DNA of 64,000 nucleotides from Bellilinea sp040754815 (GTDB lineage Bacteria; Chloroflexota; Anaerolineae; Anaerolineales; Anaerolineaceae), in assembly GCA_040754815.1 (NCBI GenBank), contig JBFMBX010000001.1, positions 310,001-374,000 of the forward strand, given 5' to 3'. Shown here one piece after another: positions 26,345 to 35,244 of this stretch (positions within the stretch are counted from its first letter, which is position 1; each line of letters opens with the position of its first letter). The notes beneath the pieces were generated by a model that was not told the DNA's origin, made no database searches, and worked only from the letters and a program-made list of their open reading frames with translations. The translations under genes and the position numbers were made by a program.

Positions 26345-27046
26345 ATGCCAAACAAGGGAAAAGAATCCAGCCGTAAGGTTGCCGTCCGCGAACAGCGCCG
26401 CAAACAGGAACTACGTAACCGTATTATTCTCATCAGCGTGATTTCTGTTGTGGCGGTTGCCATTGCAGTTTTACTGATTGTATCCAATCAACCCGCCAGT
26501 GCCGATCGTATTGCCAAACCGGAGGTATTCAACCGCCCGCAGGTGGATGGAAGTGCCATGGGTGACCCGAATGCACCCATCAAAATTGAAGAGTATTCGG
26601 ATTTCAAATGTATTCATTGCCGTGATTTTTGGGAAAGATCGGAAAGACAATTAATTGAAGAATATATCGCAACCGGCAAGGTCTATTTCAAATATGTCCC
26701 GCTGAGTTTTATCAGTCCCGAATCCTACCGCGCTGCTGAAGCGGCCTATTGCGCTCTCGATCAGGGTAAATTCTGGGAATATCACGATTATGTATTTGCC
26801 AATTTCGGCGCGGAATTGAATGACGCCATGCTCAAAGGTATTTCCCGTCAGCTGGATCTCGATGCAGCCGCTTTTGACCGGTGTTACAACGGTCGTCAGT
26901 ATCAACAGCGTGTGCTGGATGATGCTCGTTATGCCAGCGGTTTAGGGGCAACCGGCACGCCGACCTTCAACGTCAACGGTCAACTGGTGGGGCAAGCCGA
27001 ATTGTTCGATACCATCGAACAGGAACTGGCAAAACTGAACCCTTGA
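26345..27046 (+). CDS. Membrane-anchored DsbA-like thiol oxidoreductase
   Basis: The product has 233 residues. A Lys/Arg-rich cytoplasmic start of about 27 residues is followed by one transmembrane anchor (about 28-47) and an extracytoplasmic DsbA/BdbD-type domain: GDPNAPIKIEEYSDFKC with active site CIHC, and the cis-Pro loop GTPTF. CGGAGGA precedes the ATG. It probably forms or isomerises disulfides in exported proteins. No DsbB or VKOR partner is adjacent. Confidence 0.88.
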   Translation: MPNKGKESSRKVAVREQRRKQELRNRIILISVISVVAVAIAVLLIVSNQPASADRIAKPEVFNRPQVDGSAMGDPNAPIKIEEYSDFKCIHCRDFWERSERQLIEEYIATGKVYFKYVPLSFISPESYRAAEAAYCALDQGKFWEYHDYVFANFGAELNDAMLKGISRQLDLDAAAFDRCYNGRQYQQRVLDDARYASGLGATGTPTFNVNGQLVGQAELFDTIEQELAKLNP

Positions 27047-27048
27047 TT

Positions 27049-27759
27049 TCAATAAACCCCCAGCGATTGCATCAATACCACCATCAGTGGAGCAATGACC
27101 AGCGCCGGCAGAAAATTGCCGGCGCGAATTGGTTTAATTTCCAGCAGGCTGCCAATGGCAATGGCCAGCAAAATTACTCCGCCGGTTGCATTCAATTCCT
27201 GCATCATCGCCGGCGAAATCAGTGCCTGCAGTTGAGCAGCCAGCAGGCTGATGCTGCCCTGATAGCCCAACAGCACCACTGCCGAAAACAACACCCCCAC
27301 CCCCAGCGTCGAGGCAAATGCCAGCGCACCAAAACCATCGAGAATCGCTTTAACCGCCAATGTCTGAAAGTTGCCGGTCAAGCCATCCTGAATTGAGCCT
27401 AAAATGGCCATCGGCCCCACGCAAAAAACGAGAGAAGCGGTGAGAAAGCCGCGCACAAACCGGTTATCGGCGGTATTCTCCGCCCCTTTCGAAAAGCGTG
27501 TTTCCAGCCAGCGCCCCAGATTTCTCAGGCCATCCTCAATGCGCAGCCACTCACCAATCACCGCCCCCAGCAGTAAACTGGCCAGCACAGCCAGCGCGTT
27601 TTGTGTATCCAGAAACATCTTTAAACCAAAGGCAAAGGTGAACAGCCCCAGCCCCGCCATCACCGTTTGGCGCAGGCGTTCGGGCAGGCGGCTGCCCAGC
27701 ATCAATCCCAGCAAGCCGCCGATCAAGATGGTCACGACATTAATCAGAGTTCCGGTCAT
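27049..27759 (-). CDS. DUF554 family membrane protein
   Basis: The product has 236 residues and about seven helices. GTLINVVTILIGGLLGLMLG, GLGLFTFAFGLKMFL and FVGPMAILGSIQDGL are typical of DUF554 (YdfK-like) proteins, possible transporters of unknown substrate. The start overlaps the stop of the adenosyltransferase gene (ATGA). It converges with the DsbA-like gene with two bases between the stops. Confidence 0.85.
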   Translation of the reverse strand: MTGTLINVVTILIGGLLGLMLGSRLPERLRQTVMAGLGLFTFAFGLKMFLDTQNALAVLASLLLGAVIGEWLRIEDGLRNLGRWLETRFSKGAENTADNRFVRGFLTASLVFCVGPMAILGSIQDGLTGNFQTLAVKAILDGFGALAFASTLGVGVLFSAVVLLGYQGSISLLAAQLQALISPAMMQELNATGGVILLAIAIGSLLEIKPIRAGNFLPALVIAPLMVVLMQSLGVY

Positions 27760-28319
27760 GGTGCTTTTCGCCTGGCCAGTGTTGGACGCTTATTTCCGCC
27801 TTTTTGCACTTCGAATAATTCCAGAACAAAACACAAGGAAGATAAACGATTGAGGTAAGGAAGAAGGTATGGGTTGGCCAGTTTTTCGCGTTCGTTCAAT
27901 TCTACCACTCTGCGCTCGGCGCGGCGGCAGATTGCCCGCGCCAGGCTAAACGCCCCACCGGCGGGTGTATCCCCCGGCACGATGAATTCGCGCGGCAATT
28001 CGATCTTTTCACTCCATGCTTCCACCTGTTGCTCAAGCCATTGAACGTGCTCGGCGGTTATCGAACGAAACCGCTCCGCATTTTCTGGGGTTGCGGCAAT
28101 TTCCGCCATAAGCTGATACAACTCACGTTGAATTCGAAGCACCAGTCTGGCAATGTGATCGTCACTGGTAAGGCTGCGTGCAAACCCCAAGGCGGCTGTC
28201 GTTTCATCCAGTGACCCCAGCGCTTCGATACGCAAGTCGCTTTTCAGAATTCGCCCTTCTCCCAGCAGACCGGTGCTGCCGTCATCTCCCTGACCGGTAA
28301 ACAACCGTTTTCCACTCAT
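27756..28319 (-). CDS. pduO: Cob(I)alamin adenosyltransferase, PduO type
   Basis: The enzyme transfers adenosyl from ATP to cob(I)alamin to form coenzyme B12; 187 residues. TGQGDDGSTGLLGEGR is the ATP site, and EALGSLDETTAALGFAR and ARAICRRAERRVVEL are the trimer helices of the PduO family. No B12 riboswitch is seen upstream. It overlaps both neighbours and so sits in an operon with the unknown protein upstream and DUF554 downstream. Confidence 0.93.
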   Translation of the reverse strand: MSGKRLFTGQGDDGSTGLLGEGRILKSDLRIEALGSLDETTAALGFARSLTSDDHIARLVLRIQRELYQLMAEIAATPENAERFRSITAEHVQWLEQQVEAWSEKIELPREFIVPGDTPAGGAFSLARAICRRAERRVVELNEREKLANPYLLPYLNRLSSLCFVLELFEVQKGGNKRPTLARRKAP

Positions 28320-28894
28320 CAGGCATTCTTCCTTTTTGTTTTCAGATAAAGATACCAGAAAGAGGAAGCGGGAAAGCGATTTTGCAAATCCCTTTGCCAG
28401 ACAAAATCACCCGGCTGAGAAAGTGAGCGGAGAAGTCGGTCCGCCGATTGCAGCATCAGCCTTTTATCCTCCGGCAAGGGATCCATTTCAGCGTTGAGTA
28501 AATCGAGAATGACGCGCTGGCGGACGTTAAACCCAAAATCCGCCGGTAATGCTTCGATTCGTTCACGCTGCAATTCTTCCAGATAGCGCAGCCAGAGTTT
28601 GATGCGCTGTTCCCATTCCTTCTTGCATTTATTCCGCCATGCCGTCCGCCACCGGCTTCGTATGCTTTCGATCTTGTGCAGCGCATCCGCCAGAGCCGGT
28701 TCGGCTTCGCCTTTTTGCCCAAAGCGGGCAAGATTGAGCAGTAAATTACCCGGGGTCAGTTGATCGGTATCCCCTTTCAGCGCAGCCCCGTCCTCGCGCT
28801 GTAATGGCCAGAATAACACATCCGAGAGAAGATAGTCTTCCAACACCGTTGCAGCGGCTTTCAGGAAGGCTGCCTCATTACTCTGCTCATTCAA
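28319..28894 (-). CDS. Conserved-looking protein of unknown function
   Basis: The product has 191 residues, soluble and mostly helical, rich in Trp, Arg and Leu (SRWRTAWRNKCKKEWEQRIKLWLRYLEELQ). I recognise no domain. It overlaps the adenosyltransferase start by one base (TGATG) and begins 15 bases after the binding-protein gene, so all four genes may be co-transcribed. The coding statistics and coupling support it as a real gene. Confidence 0.6.
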   Translation of the reverse strand: MNEQSNEAAFLKAAATVLEDYLLSDVLFWPLQREDGAALKGDTDQLTPGNLLLNLARFGQKGEAEPALADALHKIESIRSRWRTAWRNKCKKEWEQRIKLWLRYLEELQRERIEALPADFGFNVRQRVILDLLNAEMDPLPEDKRLMLQSADRLLRSLSQPGDFVWQRDLQNRFPASSFWYLYLKTKRKNA

Positions 28895-28909
28895 TTCCCA
28901 CCTCCAGCC

Positions 28910-30589
28910 TTACGGCGTAGGGGTTACGGCTGCCGGGCGGCTGGAAAGGTACCACTCTAACAGAGTTACGAAGCGGTCGCTGCTATCCAGCAGCGGTCCC
29001 ATGCGCACACCTTGCACCTGACGGTCCACCCCATAGTTGTATACCGGATAGAACAACGGCAAAGCAGGCAGTTCTTCCGCAAAAATCACCTGAAAATTGC
29101 GGTAAAGCCGGGCGCGTTCGGCTATATCCTGGGTAATGCGAGCCTCTTCCAGATATTCACTGGCGATCTTGTGATCCCACTGGGTGTAGTTTTGGCCGCC
29201 GGTGGCCTGAACCGAATCCCAAAATGGGTAGGGATCAGGATCGGGTGAACGGGTAAAATTCAAATCCACCAGTGCCGCCTGATATTCGCGCGGCGTGAGC
29301 CGCTGGTCAATCAAATCGGTATAAGGTAAAAATTCAAGCGTAACCTGCACATTCAACGCCGCCCAATCCTGCTGAATGGATTCGGCAATCGCGCGGTGAC
29401 GTGCCGTATCCGGCACCAGCAGAGTAAATGCCAGCGTATCCCCTTCACTGCCAACCCGCACATCGCCGCCTTCTGCCGGGAGACTGTAACCGGCATCAAT
29501 CAAAACCTGGCGGGCGCGGTCGGGGTCATATTCGACGCGCGGTAATCCCTCATAATAAGCCCATGTGCCGGGGAAAATCGGCCCATCTGCCAGAATGGCC
29601 TGACCGTTTAATATCCGGTCAACCAGATACTGCCGGTTGATGCCCAGATAAAGCGCACGGCGAATTTCCGGCTTTTGCAAAAATGCCGTTTCCGGATTCT
29701 TCAAATTGAAGAGAATCAGGCTCATTTCCGGCCTGCGACCGGTATACACGGCCAGATCCGCCTCAGCCAGCGCAGAGGGGAGCACTTCGTCACTGATGGA
29801 ACTGATGCCCATCACCTGCCCGGCCTGATAGGCCTGCAAAGCCGAAGCCGCATCCGGGTAATAGCGGAAAATAACCTGCGGGATGAACGGTTTTTTGCCG
29901 TAATAATCCTCGAAAGCCATCAATGAAACGCCCGCAATTTGACCATTTTCTACAATCAACTGGTCAAAACGGTAAGGGCCGGAACCAACCGGTTGAATGT
30001 TGAACTGCAAGTCCCTGATCTCGTCTATTGTCCTGTCGCTCAGCAAATGCTGGGGCACAATTCCAAAGGTCAGGTAATCCAGAAATGGCGCAAATGGTTC
30101 GGGGAGTTTGAACTGAATCAGCGTGTCGCTCAACTGCACCACCTCAATATCGCGCCAGAAGCGTTGTAAATCTTCCGGCACAATCTCTCCCCCATTGCGC
30201 AGCAGTTCGATGGTAAACAGAATATCCGCCGCAGTCAACGGCTGGCCATCATGCCACTGAACATCGGGACGAATTTCGAAATTGTAAATCGTCCCATCCT
30301 GGGAGATCCCCCACGAAGCGGCTAAATCTGCCACCGGAATACCCCGTTCATCAAAAGTCAATAAACGGCTGTAAAGAAGGCGGTTAACATCGCGGTCAAC
30401 CGGGTTGTAAAAATCCAGCAAGGGATTCAACCGCTGGAGCGAACCAATCAGTGCCTCCGTGTAAAAACCCCCCGTCACAGGCTCGGGAACAATTTGAGTT
30501 ACCCCTTCCGGCTGTTCACTGAGCAGCAAAATGCCAACTACCAAACCGGTTACAAGGATGATGAGAATTTGCCAGCGAAATTTTTTCAT
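28910..30589 (-). CDS. Peptide/nickel-type ABC solute-binding protein (family 5)
   Basis: The product has 559 residues. An N-terminal signal anchor without a lipobox Cys is followed by the SBP_bac_5 fold: YNFEIRPDVQWHDGQPLTAADILFTIELL, PVGSGPYRFDQL and RRALYLGINRQYLVDRIL. It would bind oligopeptides or similar ligands outside the membrane. No permease or ATPase is adjacent, so it is an orphan. TTTAAT lies five bases before the ATG with no ribosome site, so the mRNA may be leaderless. Confidence 0.87.
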   Translation of the reverse strand: MKKFRWQILIILVTGLVVGILLLSEQPEGVTQIVPEPVTGGFYTEALIGSLQRLNPLLDFYNPVDRDVNRLLYSRLLTFDERGIPVADLAASWGISQDGTIYNFEIRPDVQWHDGQPLTAADILFTIELLRNGGEIVPEDLQRFWRDIEVVQLSDTLIQFKLPEPFAPFLDYLTFGIVPQHLLSDRTIDEIRDLQFNIQPVGSGPYRFDQLIVENGQIAGVSLMAFEDYYGKKPFIPQVIFRYYPDAASALQAYQAGQVMGISSISDEVLPSALAEADLAVYTGRRPEMSLILFNLKNPETAFLQKPEIRRALYLGINRQYLVDRILNGQAILADGPIFPGTWAYYEGLPRVEYDPDRARQVLIDAGYSLPAEGGDVRVGSEGDTLAFTLLVPDTARHRAIAESIQQDWAALNVQVTLEFLPYTDLIDQRLTPREYQAALVDLNFTRSPDPDPYPFWDSVQATGGQNYTQWDHKIASEYLEEARITQDIAERARLYRNFQVIFAEELPALPLFYPVYNYGVDRQVQGVRMGPLLDSSDRFVTLLEWYLSSRPAAVTPTP

Positions 30590-30603
30590 CGTGTATTAAA
30601 CCC

Positions 30604-30640
30604 AAAAGGGCGATTTTCCCAGCAAGGTGCTGATCGCCCT
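30604..30640 (-). terminator. Terminator of secG
   Basis: AGGGCGAT (30607-30614) pairs with ATCGCCCT (30633-30640), with the inner pair CAGCA/TGCTG continuing the helix across a bulge. On the minus strand TTTT follows. It lies 45 bases after the secG stop. Confidence 0.65.
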
Positions 30641-30685
30641 CAACTGTGCAGATGATATCGTGACCCTGAAAAGGTGATATCTATT

Positions 30686-30910
30686 TCAGGAAGCAATGGC
30701 AACCGAAAGAAGAGTGAGGATGACGAAAAGAATCGCCAATCCAATAGTGATCAGGAAAATGGTCTTTTCCAGACCGCGCCGAGCCGTGAACACCTGACTG
30801 CTGTCTGCACCCGTCAGACCGCCCAGACCTACACCTTTGTTTTGAAAGATCACGCTCGCAATCAAAGCGATTGAGATTATAATCAAAGCAATGTCAATGT
30901 AATTTACCAC
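30686..30910 (-). CDS. secG: Preprotein translocase subunit SecG
   Basis: The product has 74 residues with two transmembrane helices separated by a short loop (FQNKGVGLGGLTGADSSQVFTARRGLEK), the standard SecG pattern. It supports SecYEG-driven export. The GTG start has AAGGAGGA upstream, and a TATAAT box at 30946-30941 drives it. It is divergent from the PHP gene. Confidence 0.95.
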   Translation of the reverse strand: MVNYIDIALIIISIALIASVIFQNKGVGLGGLTGADSSQVFTARRGLEKTIFLITIGLAILFVILTLLSVAIAS

Positions 30911-30940
30911 GCTCGTTCCTCCTTAATCTTGAACGAACCG

Positions 30941-30948
30941 ATTATACC
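30941..30948. promoter_or_regulatory. Overlapping divergent -10 boxes
   Basis: ATTATACC reads as TATAAT on the minus strand (toward secG) and TATACC on the plus strand (toward the PHP gene). The two promoters share bases, so only one polymerase could bind at a time. Confidence 0.45.
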
Positions 30949-30975
30949 GTTTGAGGGTGGAAATCGTCAACCATC

Positions 30976-32103
30976 ATGCAAGAACTGATCGTCAATCTCC
31001 ACATGCACACCCGTTATTCCGATGGCAGCGGCTTGCACGCCGATATTGCCCGCGCCGCTCTGCAAGCTGGTATTGATGTGGTTATCGTGACGGATCATAA
31101 TGTCCTCGTAAACGGCTTCGAAGGTTACCACCGCAGGAACGGTAAAACCATCCTGATGCTGATCGGGGAAGAAGTCCACGATCAGGCCCGTCTGCCGCAA
31201 AAATCTCACCTGCTGGTATTGGGCTGCAACCGCGAGATGGCTCGTTTCGCTCAGGATCCTCAACAATTGATTGACCGCGTCCGCGAAAATGGCGGTCTTT
31301 CTTTCATTGCCCATCCCCGCGATCCCGCTTTACCGCTCTTTCACGAAGATGACATCTCTTGGGAGGACTGGCAGGTCAACGGTTATACCGGCATCGAGCT
31401 GTGGAATGGCTTGAGCGAACTGAAAATGCACATCAAAAACCGGGCAGATGCCGTATTTTACGGCTTTTTTCCGCAATACCTTGCCCACGGCCCCCACCCT
31501 GAAGTGTTGAGCCGATGGGACGAGTTGCTGATGCAGGGCCGCAAGGTGGTAGCCATTGGCGGATCGGATGCCCATGCTTTAAATATCCATGTCGGCCCGC
31601 TTCAGAGGATAATTTATCCCTATGAGTTTCACTTCCGCGCCATTAACACCCACATCTTTACCCCGCAACCGCTCAGCGGTGACCTGATCAACGACCGGAA
31701 AATGATTTATCAGGCTTTGCAGCAGGGTCATTGCTTCGTCGGTTATGATTTACCGGCTCCAACCCACGGATTCCGTTTCACGGCACAGGGTAAAAACGGC
31801 AAAGCGTTGATGGGTGATGAACTGATGATGGATAGTGCCATTACCTTACAAATCCGCTTGCCGCTTAAAACGGAATGCAACCTGATCAGGAACGGTCAGG
31901 TCATCAAAAGATGGACTGACCATGAGGTCTGTACCCACATTACCCGGGAACCGGGTGTATATCGAGTAGAATGTTATATCCATTATTTGGGTAAACAACG
32001 GGGATGGATTTTCAGTAACCCAATTTATCTGCGTCCTCCCCGCTGGCGCACAAACCCCTTGAAAGATTCGCAATGGTCACAAACAACGTTACCCGCCTTC
32101 TAA
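30976..32103 (+). CDS. PHP-domain metal-dependent phosphoesterase
   Basis: The product has 375 residues. The PHP metal-binding motifs are visible in order: HMHTRYSDG, VTDHN, GEEV, FIAHPR and GGSDAH. A C-terminal beta-rich region (about 280-360) follows. Related proteins are often annotated as phosphoesterases or PolX-like, but the substrate is unknown. Its 3' end overlaps ybaK by 31 bases. Confidence 0.82.
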   Translation: MQELIVNLHMHTRYSDGSGLHADIARAALQAGIDVVIVTDHNVLVNGFEGYHRRNGKTILMLIGEEVHDQARLPQKSHLLVLGCNREMARFAQDPQQLIDRVRENGGLSFIAHPRDPALPLFHEDDISWEDWQVNGYTGIELWNGLSELKMHIKNRADAVFYGFFPQYLAHGPHPEVLSRWDELLMQGRKVVAIGGSDAHALNIHVGPLQRIIYPYEFHFRAINTHIFTPQPLSGDLINDRKMIYQALQQGHCFVGYDLPAPTHGFRFTAQGKNGKALMGDELMMDSAITLQIRLPLKTECNLIRNGQVIKRWTDHEVCTHITREPGVYRVECYIHYLGKQRGWIFSNPIYLRPPRWRTNPLKDSQWSQTTLPAF

Positions 32104-32570
32104 CCGCTAAAAAAATTCCTTTCGAGGCTTTTGAACTGCCTAAAGAAAAAATCAGCGGCATGGAAACCGCGCGCCTGCTGGGTGTTAACCCCGAGTTGAT
32201 CTACAAGACCATCGTCGTTACCCGCGAAAAAGCCGGCAAGCCAATCCTGGCGGTTATTCCCGCTCCCCATCAGGTAGATCTCAAAGCACTGGCAGCCTGT
32301 TTGGGCGAGAAAAAATTAAAACTTCCCACCCAGCGCGAAGCCGAAGCCCTGACAGGGCTACAGGCGGGCGGTATCTCTCCACTGGCACTTTTGCATCGCG
32401 GTTTTCAAATCGTGCTGGATGATGCCGCCCTGCAGCACGAGAAAATTCATATCTCCGGCGGTCAGCGCGGATTGAACATCCGCCTTCCGGTGCGCGCACT
32501 GATCGAATTGACCGGGGCACGCACGGCAAAAATCAGTCACCCCAGTGCCGAAACCAGCGATCAGGACTAA
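32073..32570 (+). CDS. ybaK: Cys-tRNA(Pro)/Cys-tRNA(Cys) deacylase YbaK
   Basis: The product has 165 residues, normal for YbaK. It hydrolyses mischarged Cys-tRNA(Pro). Motifs YKTIVV, AVIPAPHQVDLKALA, GGISPLALL and HISGGQRGLNIRL are typical; the Lys of YKT is the conserved catalytic-site residue. It starts inside the PHP gene, and its stop interlocks with that of rtcB. Confidence 0.93.
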   Translation: MVTNNVTRLLTAKKIPFEAFELPKEKISGMETARLLGVNPELIYKTIVVTREKAGKPILAVIPAPHQVDLKALAACLGEKKLKLPTQREAEALTGLQAGGISPLALLHRGFQIVLDDAALQHEKIHISGGQRGLNIRLPVRALIELTGARTAKISHPSAETSDQD

Positions 32571-34018
32571 CCCTTGATGACGATCACCGGTCGCAGCCGC
32601 GCGACTTTTCGGGCAATGCCTGCGCCGCTGACCGTTTCGACCACCTCATTCACATCCTTGTAGGCCAGGGGCGCTTCTTCTGCCAAACCGGACATTGAAC
32701 CGGCACGCACATGAATGCCGGATTGTTCCAGTTCGTTGCGCAATCGCTCACCGCGAAAGTCCTTCTTGGCTTTGTGGCGGCTCAACACTCGCCCTGCTCC
32801 ATGGCAGGTAGAACCCCACGAGCGCTCCATGCTCTCCTGCGTTCCCACCAAAACCCATGAGGAAGTTCCCATACTGCCCGGCACCAAAACCGGCTGCCCA
32901 ATTGGCTTGTAACTATCCGGCAATTCCGGGTTGCCCGGCCCAAAAGCGCGGGTTGCTCCTTTGCGGTGCACGCACACTTTCATCTTCCTGCCGTTGACCT
33001 CGTGGGTTTCCACCTTGCCCATGTTGTGAGCAATATCATAAACCTGATGCAACTGCCAGCGCAGGCCGCTGCCGGCAAAAACCTCTTCAAAGGCGCGCCG
33101 CGCATGATACGCCAGAATCTGACGGTTACAAAAGGCATAGTTGGCTGCCGAACGCATGGCTGCCAGGTAATCCCGTCCTTCCGGGCTATCCAGTGGCGCA
33201 CAAACCAGTTCGCGATCCGGCAATTGAATGCCATACCGTTTGACCGCACCCTGCAAATCCTGCACATAATCGCTGCAAATCTGATGACCAAAACCGCGCG
33301 ATCCGCAGTGAATCAGAAGGGCCAGCATTCCTTCCTGCAAGCCCATGGCTGAAGCGGCCTCCGCATCAAAAATCTGCTCAATGACATCCACTTCGATGAA
33401 GTGGTTACCCGCACCCAGTGTACCCAACTGGTTGATGCCGCGCTGTTTGGCGCGTTGGCTGACCTTAGCCGGATCGGCCCCCTCCAGGCAGCCGCCTTCT
33501 TCGGTACGGCGCAAATCCTCTTCACTGGCCATTCCTTTTTTCAGCGCCCAGCGTGCCCCCTGCCGGCATACCGCATCTAGCTCACTGGTGGTCAAATGAA
33601 TTGAACCCTCCGTCCCCACTCCGCTAGGACAGTAGTGATTGAGGGCATCCGCCAGTGTATCCAAACGCGCTTCGGCTGCTTCCAACGGGATGGTTGAGGC
33701 CAGCAGGCGCACTCCGCAATTGATGTCATAACCGATGGCACCGGGTGAAATAACCCCCTCCGGATAGCGGGTGGCAGCCACCCCTCCAATCGGAAATCCA
33801 TACCCCTGATGCATATCCGGCATGACCACCACCGGTTCGACCACGCCCGGCAGGGTCGCCGCATTAATCGCCTGTTCGATGGATAAATCCTGCAAGGCCG
33901 CTTCCAACAAACGCCGTGTGACAAACAGTCGAACGGCTACGCGCATATCGTGCCGGTAGGTTTTGGGAATCTCCCATTCATATTCACTGATTTTTTTCAG
34001 GTCTTGTAATCGAATCAT
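32567..34018 (-). CDS. rtcB: RNA-splicing ligase RtcB
   Basis: The enzyme joins RNA 2',3'-cyclic phosphate (or 3'-phosphate) ends to 5'-OH ends with GTP and Mn; 483 residues. Metal ligands are visible in GYDINCGVRLL, GAGNHFIEV, HCGSRGFGHQ and HNMGKVE, and the guanylylated His in CHGAGRVLSR. GTSSWVLVG also fits. Its activator archease lies 12 bases upstream in the same operon. It converges on ybaK with a four-base overlap of stops. Confidence 0.96.
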   Translation of the reverse strand: MIRLQDLKKISEYEWEIPKTYRHDMRVAVRLFVTRRLLEAALQDLSIEQAINAATLPGVVEPVVVMPDMHQGYGFPIGGVAATRYPEGVISPGAIGYDINCGVRLLASTIPLEAAEARLDTLADALNHYCPSGVGTEGSIHLTTSELDAVCRQGARWALKKGMASEEDLRRTEEGGCLEGADPAKVSQRAKQRGINQLGTLGAGNHFIEVDVIEQIFDAEAASAMGLQEGMLALLIHCGSRGFGHQICSDYVQDLQGAVKRYGIQLPDRELVCAPLDSPEGRDYLAAMRSAANYAFCNRQILAYHARRAFEEVFAGSGLRWQLHQVYDIAHNMGKVETHEVNGRKMKVCVHRKGATRAFGPGNPELPDSYKPIGQPVLVPGSMGTSSWVLVGTQESMERSWGSTCHGAGRVLSRHKAKKDFRGERLRNELEQSGIHVRAGSMSGLAEEAPLAYKDVNEVVETVSGAGIARKVARLRPVIVIKG

Positions 34019-34029
34019 GGTGCACCTCG

Positions 34030-34443
34030 CTATACATCAAATACCAGCTGGGCTTCCAATCCATCTTCGCCGCGTTTAACGACGAGATTGTGAAAGGTCA
34101 CCGCCTTAATCGGCTTTTCGATGCTGCGGATTGGTTTACCCCACAATTCGGCAATCAACCTGTTTCCATTTAATTTTACGGAGAAATCCTCAAAACCGAT
34201 TCGCTCAATTTCCAGATGGAACAGTATCTCACTCAAAAATGCAACCAGCAGGCTTTCCGTGTCCTCTGCACTTAGGCTGATTTTCACCCGCCGGGCAGGC
34301 TTGTTTGCCAGTTTCAAGCCCATTAATGCGTTCATCCCCAGCGCTGCCTGCCGAAACAGTTCGGCTTCATCCGGCGCCCATACTTGCAGTGCCCAGTCAG
34401 CCGTATGTTGCAATTCTTCAAATCCGCATTTACCCATAAGCAT
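34030..34443 (-). CDS. Archease (RtcB activator)
   Basis: The product has 137 residues. HTADWALQVWAPDEAELF and the C-terminal KAVTFHNLVV match archease, which accelerates RtcB guanylylation and turnover. I chose ATG 34443 because the ATG at 34482 lies upstream of the minus-strand TATAAT (34468-34463); an in-frame ATG at 34437 is also possible. Confidence 0.92.
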   Translation of the reverse strand: MLMGKCGFEELQHTADWALQVWAPDEAELFRQAALGMNALMGLKLANKPARRVKISLSAEDTESLLVAFLSEILFHLEIERIGFEDFSVKLNGNRLIAELWGKPIRSIEKPIKAVTFHNLVVKRGEDGLEAQLVFDV

Positions 34444-34458
34444 TCTCTTTTCTGGTTT

Positions 34459-34468
34459 TATAATTATA
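34459..34468. promoter_or_regulatory. Palindromic TATAATTATA serving divergent genes
   Basis: The ten-base palindrome TATAATTATA gives a -10 box on each strand: toward archease-rtcB (leader of about 13 bases) and toward fhaA (start codon eight bases after the box, essentially leaderless). Confidence 0.55.
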
Positions 34469-34472
34469 CGGT

Positions 34473-35237
34473 ATGAAATCACGTCTGGATTATATCGAAT
34501 CGCGCCTGAAAGACCTCATCGAGAACCGCCTGGCTGTGTTTTCGGGGCATAAAAATCACCCCCATCTTGCCGTTCAAATTGTCGAAGCCCTACGGGAACA
34601 TCTGCTTTCTGAAAATCAGGAAAATCAACCCCTGCCAAACGTGCTGGTTTTTGCCATGCATCCGGAGGAAGCAGCAGAATGGCAAAACAGCCCGGAGTGG
34701 ATGACATGGCTCAATCAAACTTTACTGGATACCGTGCGGGAAGCGGGCGCATCCTTTGCAGCACCGCCGGTCATTCAGGTGGTGGCCGATCCCCGTCAGC
34801 CGGCCGGTAACCCGCGCATCACCGCCACCTATCAGGATACCCACGCCGGCTCAACCGCTGCCCTTCACCTGCCTTTTGAATCACCTCACACCTCGGCCAG
34901 TTCCAATAACCGGGCTTACCTGATTCTGCACGGCAGCCAGTTTTTTCCGCTCGATCTACCGGTCATCAATATCGGCCGAAGGCCAGATAATCACCTCGTC
35001 ATTGAAGATTTACGAGTGTCGCGCGTTCATGCGCAGATCCGCCGGATAAAGAATCAAACGCTTTTGTTCGACCTGAACTCCTCCGGCGGCACTTATGTCA
35101 ACGGTAAGCGCGTCACCCAAACCACCCTCTTCCCCGGTGATGTCATTTCCCTGGCAGGATTTACCCTGATCTACGGTGAAGATGCCAGCGATCATTCTGC
35201 TGCGGGCAGCACATCACCCGCTCAACCTCCAGTATAA
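34473..35237 (+). CDS. fhaA: FhaA-like protein (DUF3662 + FHA)
   Basis: The product has 254 residues. An N-terminal DUF3662/FhaA domain (about 1-120; RLDYIESRLKDLIE) is followed by a C-terminal FHA domain (INIGRRPDNHLVIEDLRVSRVHAQIRR, NSSGGTYVNGKRV). In actinobacteria FhaA binds phosphothreonine on cell-wall factors such as MviN. No Ser/Thr kinase or phosphatase gene is in the window. Confidence 0.88.
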   Translation: MKSRLDYIESRLKDLIENRLAVFSGHKNHPHLAVQIVEALREHLLSENQENQPLPNVLVFAMHPEEAAEWQNSPEWMTWLNQTLLDTVREAGASFAAPPVIQVVADPRQPAGNPRITATYQDTHAGSTAALHLPFESPHTSASSNNRAYLILHGSQFFPLDLPVINIGRRPDNHLVIEDLRVSRVHAQIRRIKNQTLLFDLNSSGGTYVNGKRVTQTTLFPGDVISLAGFTLIYGEDASDHSAAGSTSPAQPPV

Positions 35238-35238
35238 T
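35233..35238 (+). promoter_or_regulatory. -10 box inside the end of fhaA, leaderless start of fhaB
   Basis: TATAAT, six bases, then ATG 35245. It overlaps the fhaA stop codon and would give fhaB its own leaderless transcript. Confidence 0.5.
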
Positions 35239-35244
35239 GCCTGT

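Noticed and set aside
28320..28420. Cobalamin riboswitch upstream of the adenosyltransferase
   Set aside because: The upstream region is coding sequence of the overlapping gene and lacks a B12 box.
32281..32529. Long open frames opposite conserved genes, for example opposite ybaK, cpaF and ftsK
   Set aside because: They lack ribosome sites and recognisable protein features, and they mirror the codon bias of the real gene on the other strand.
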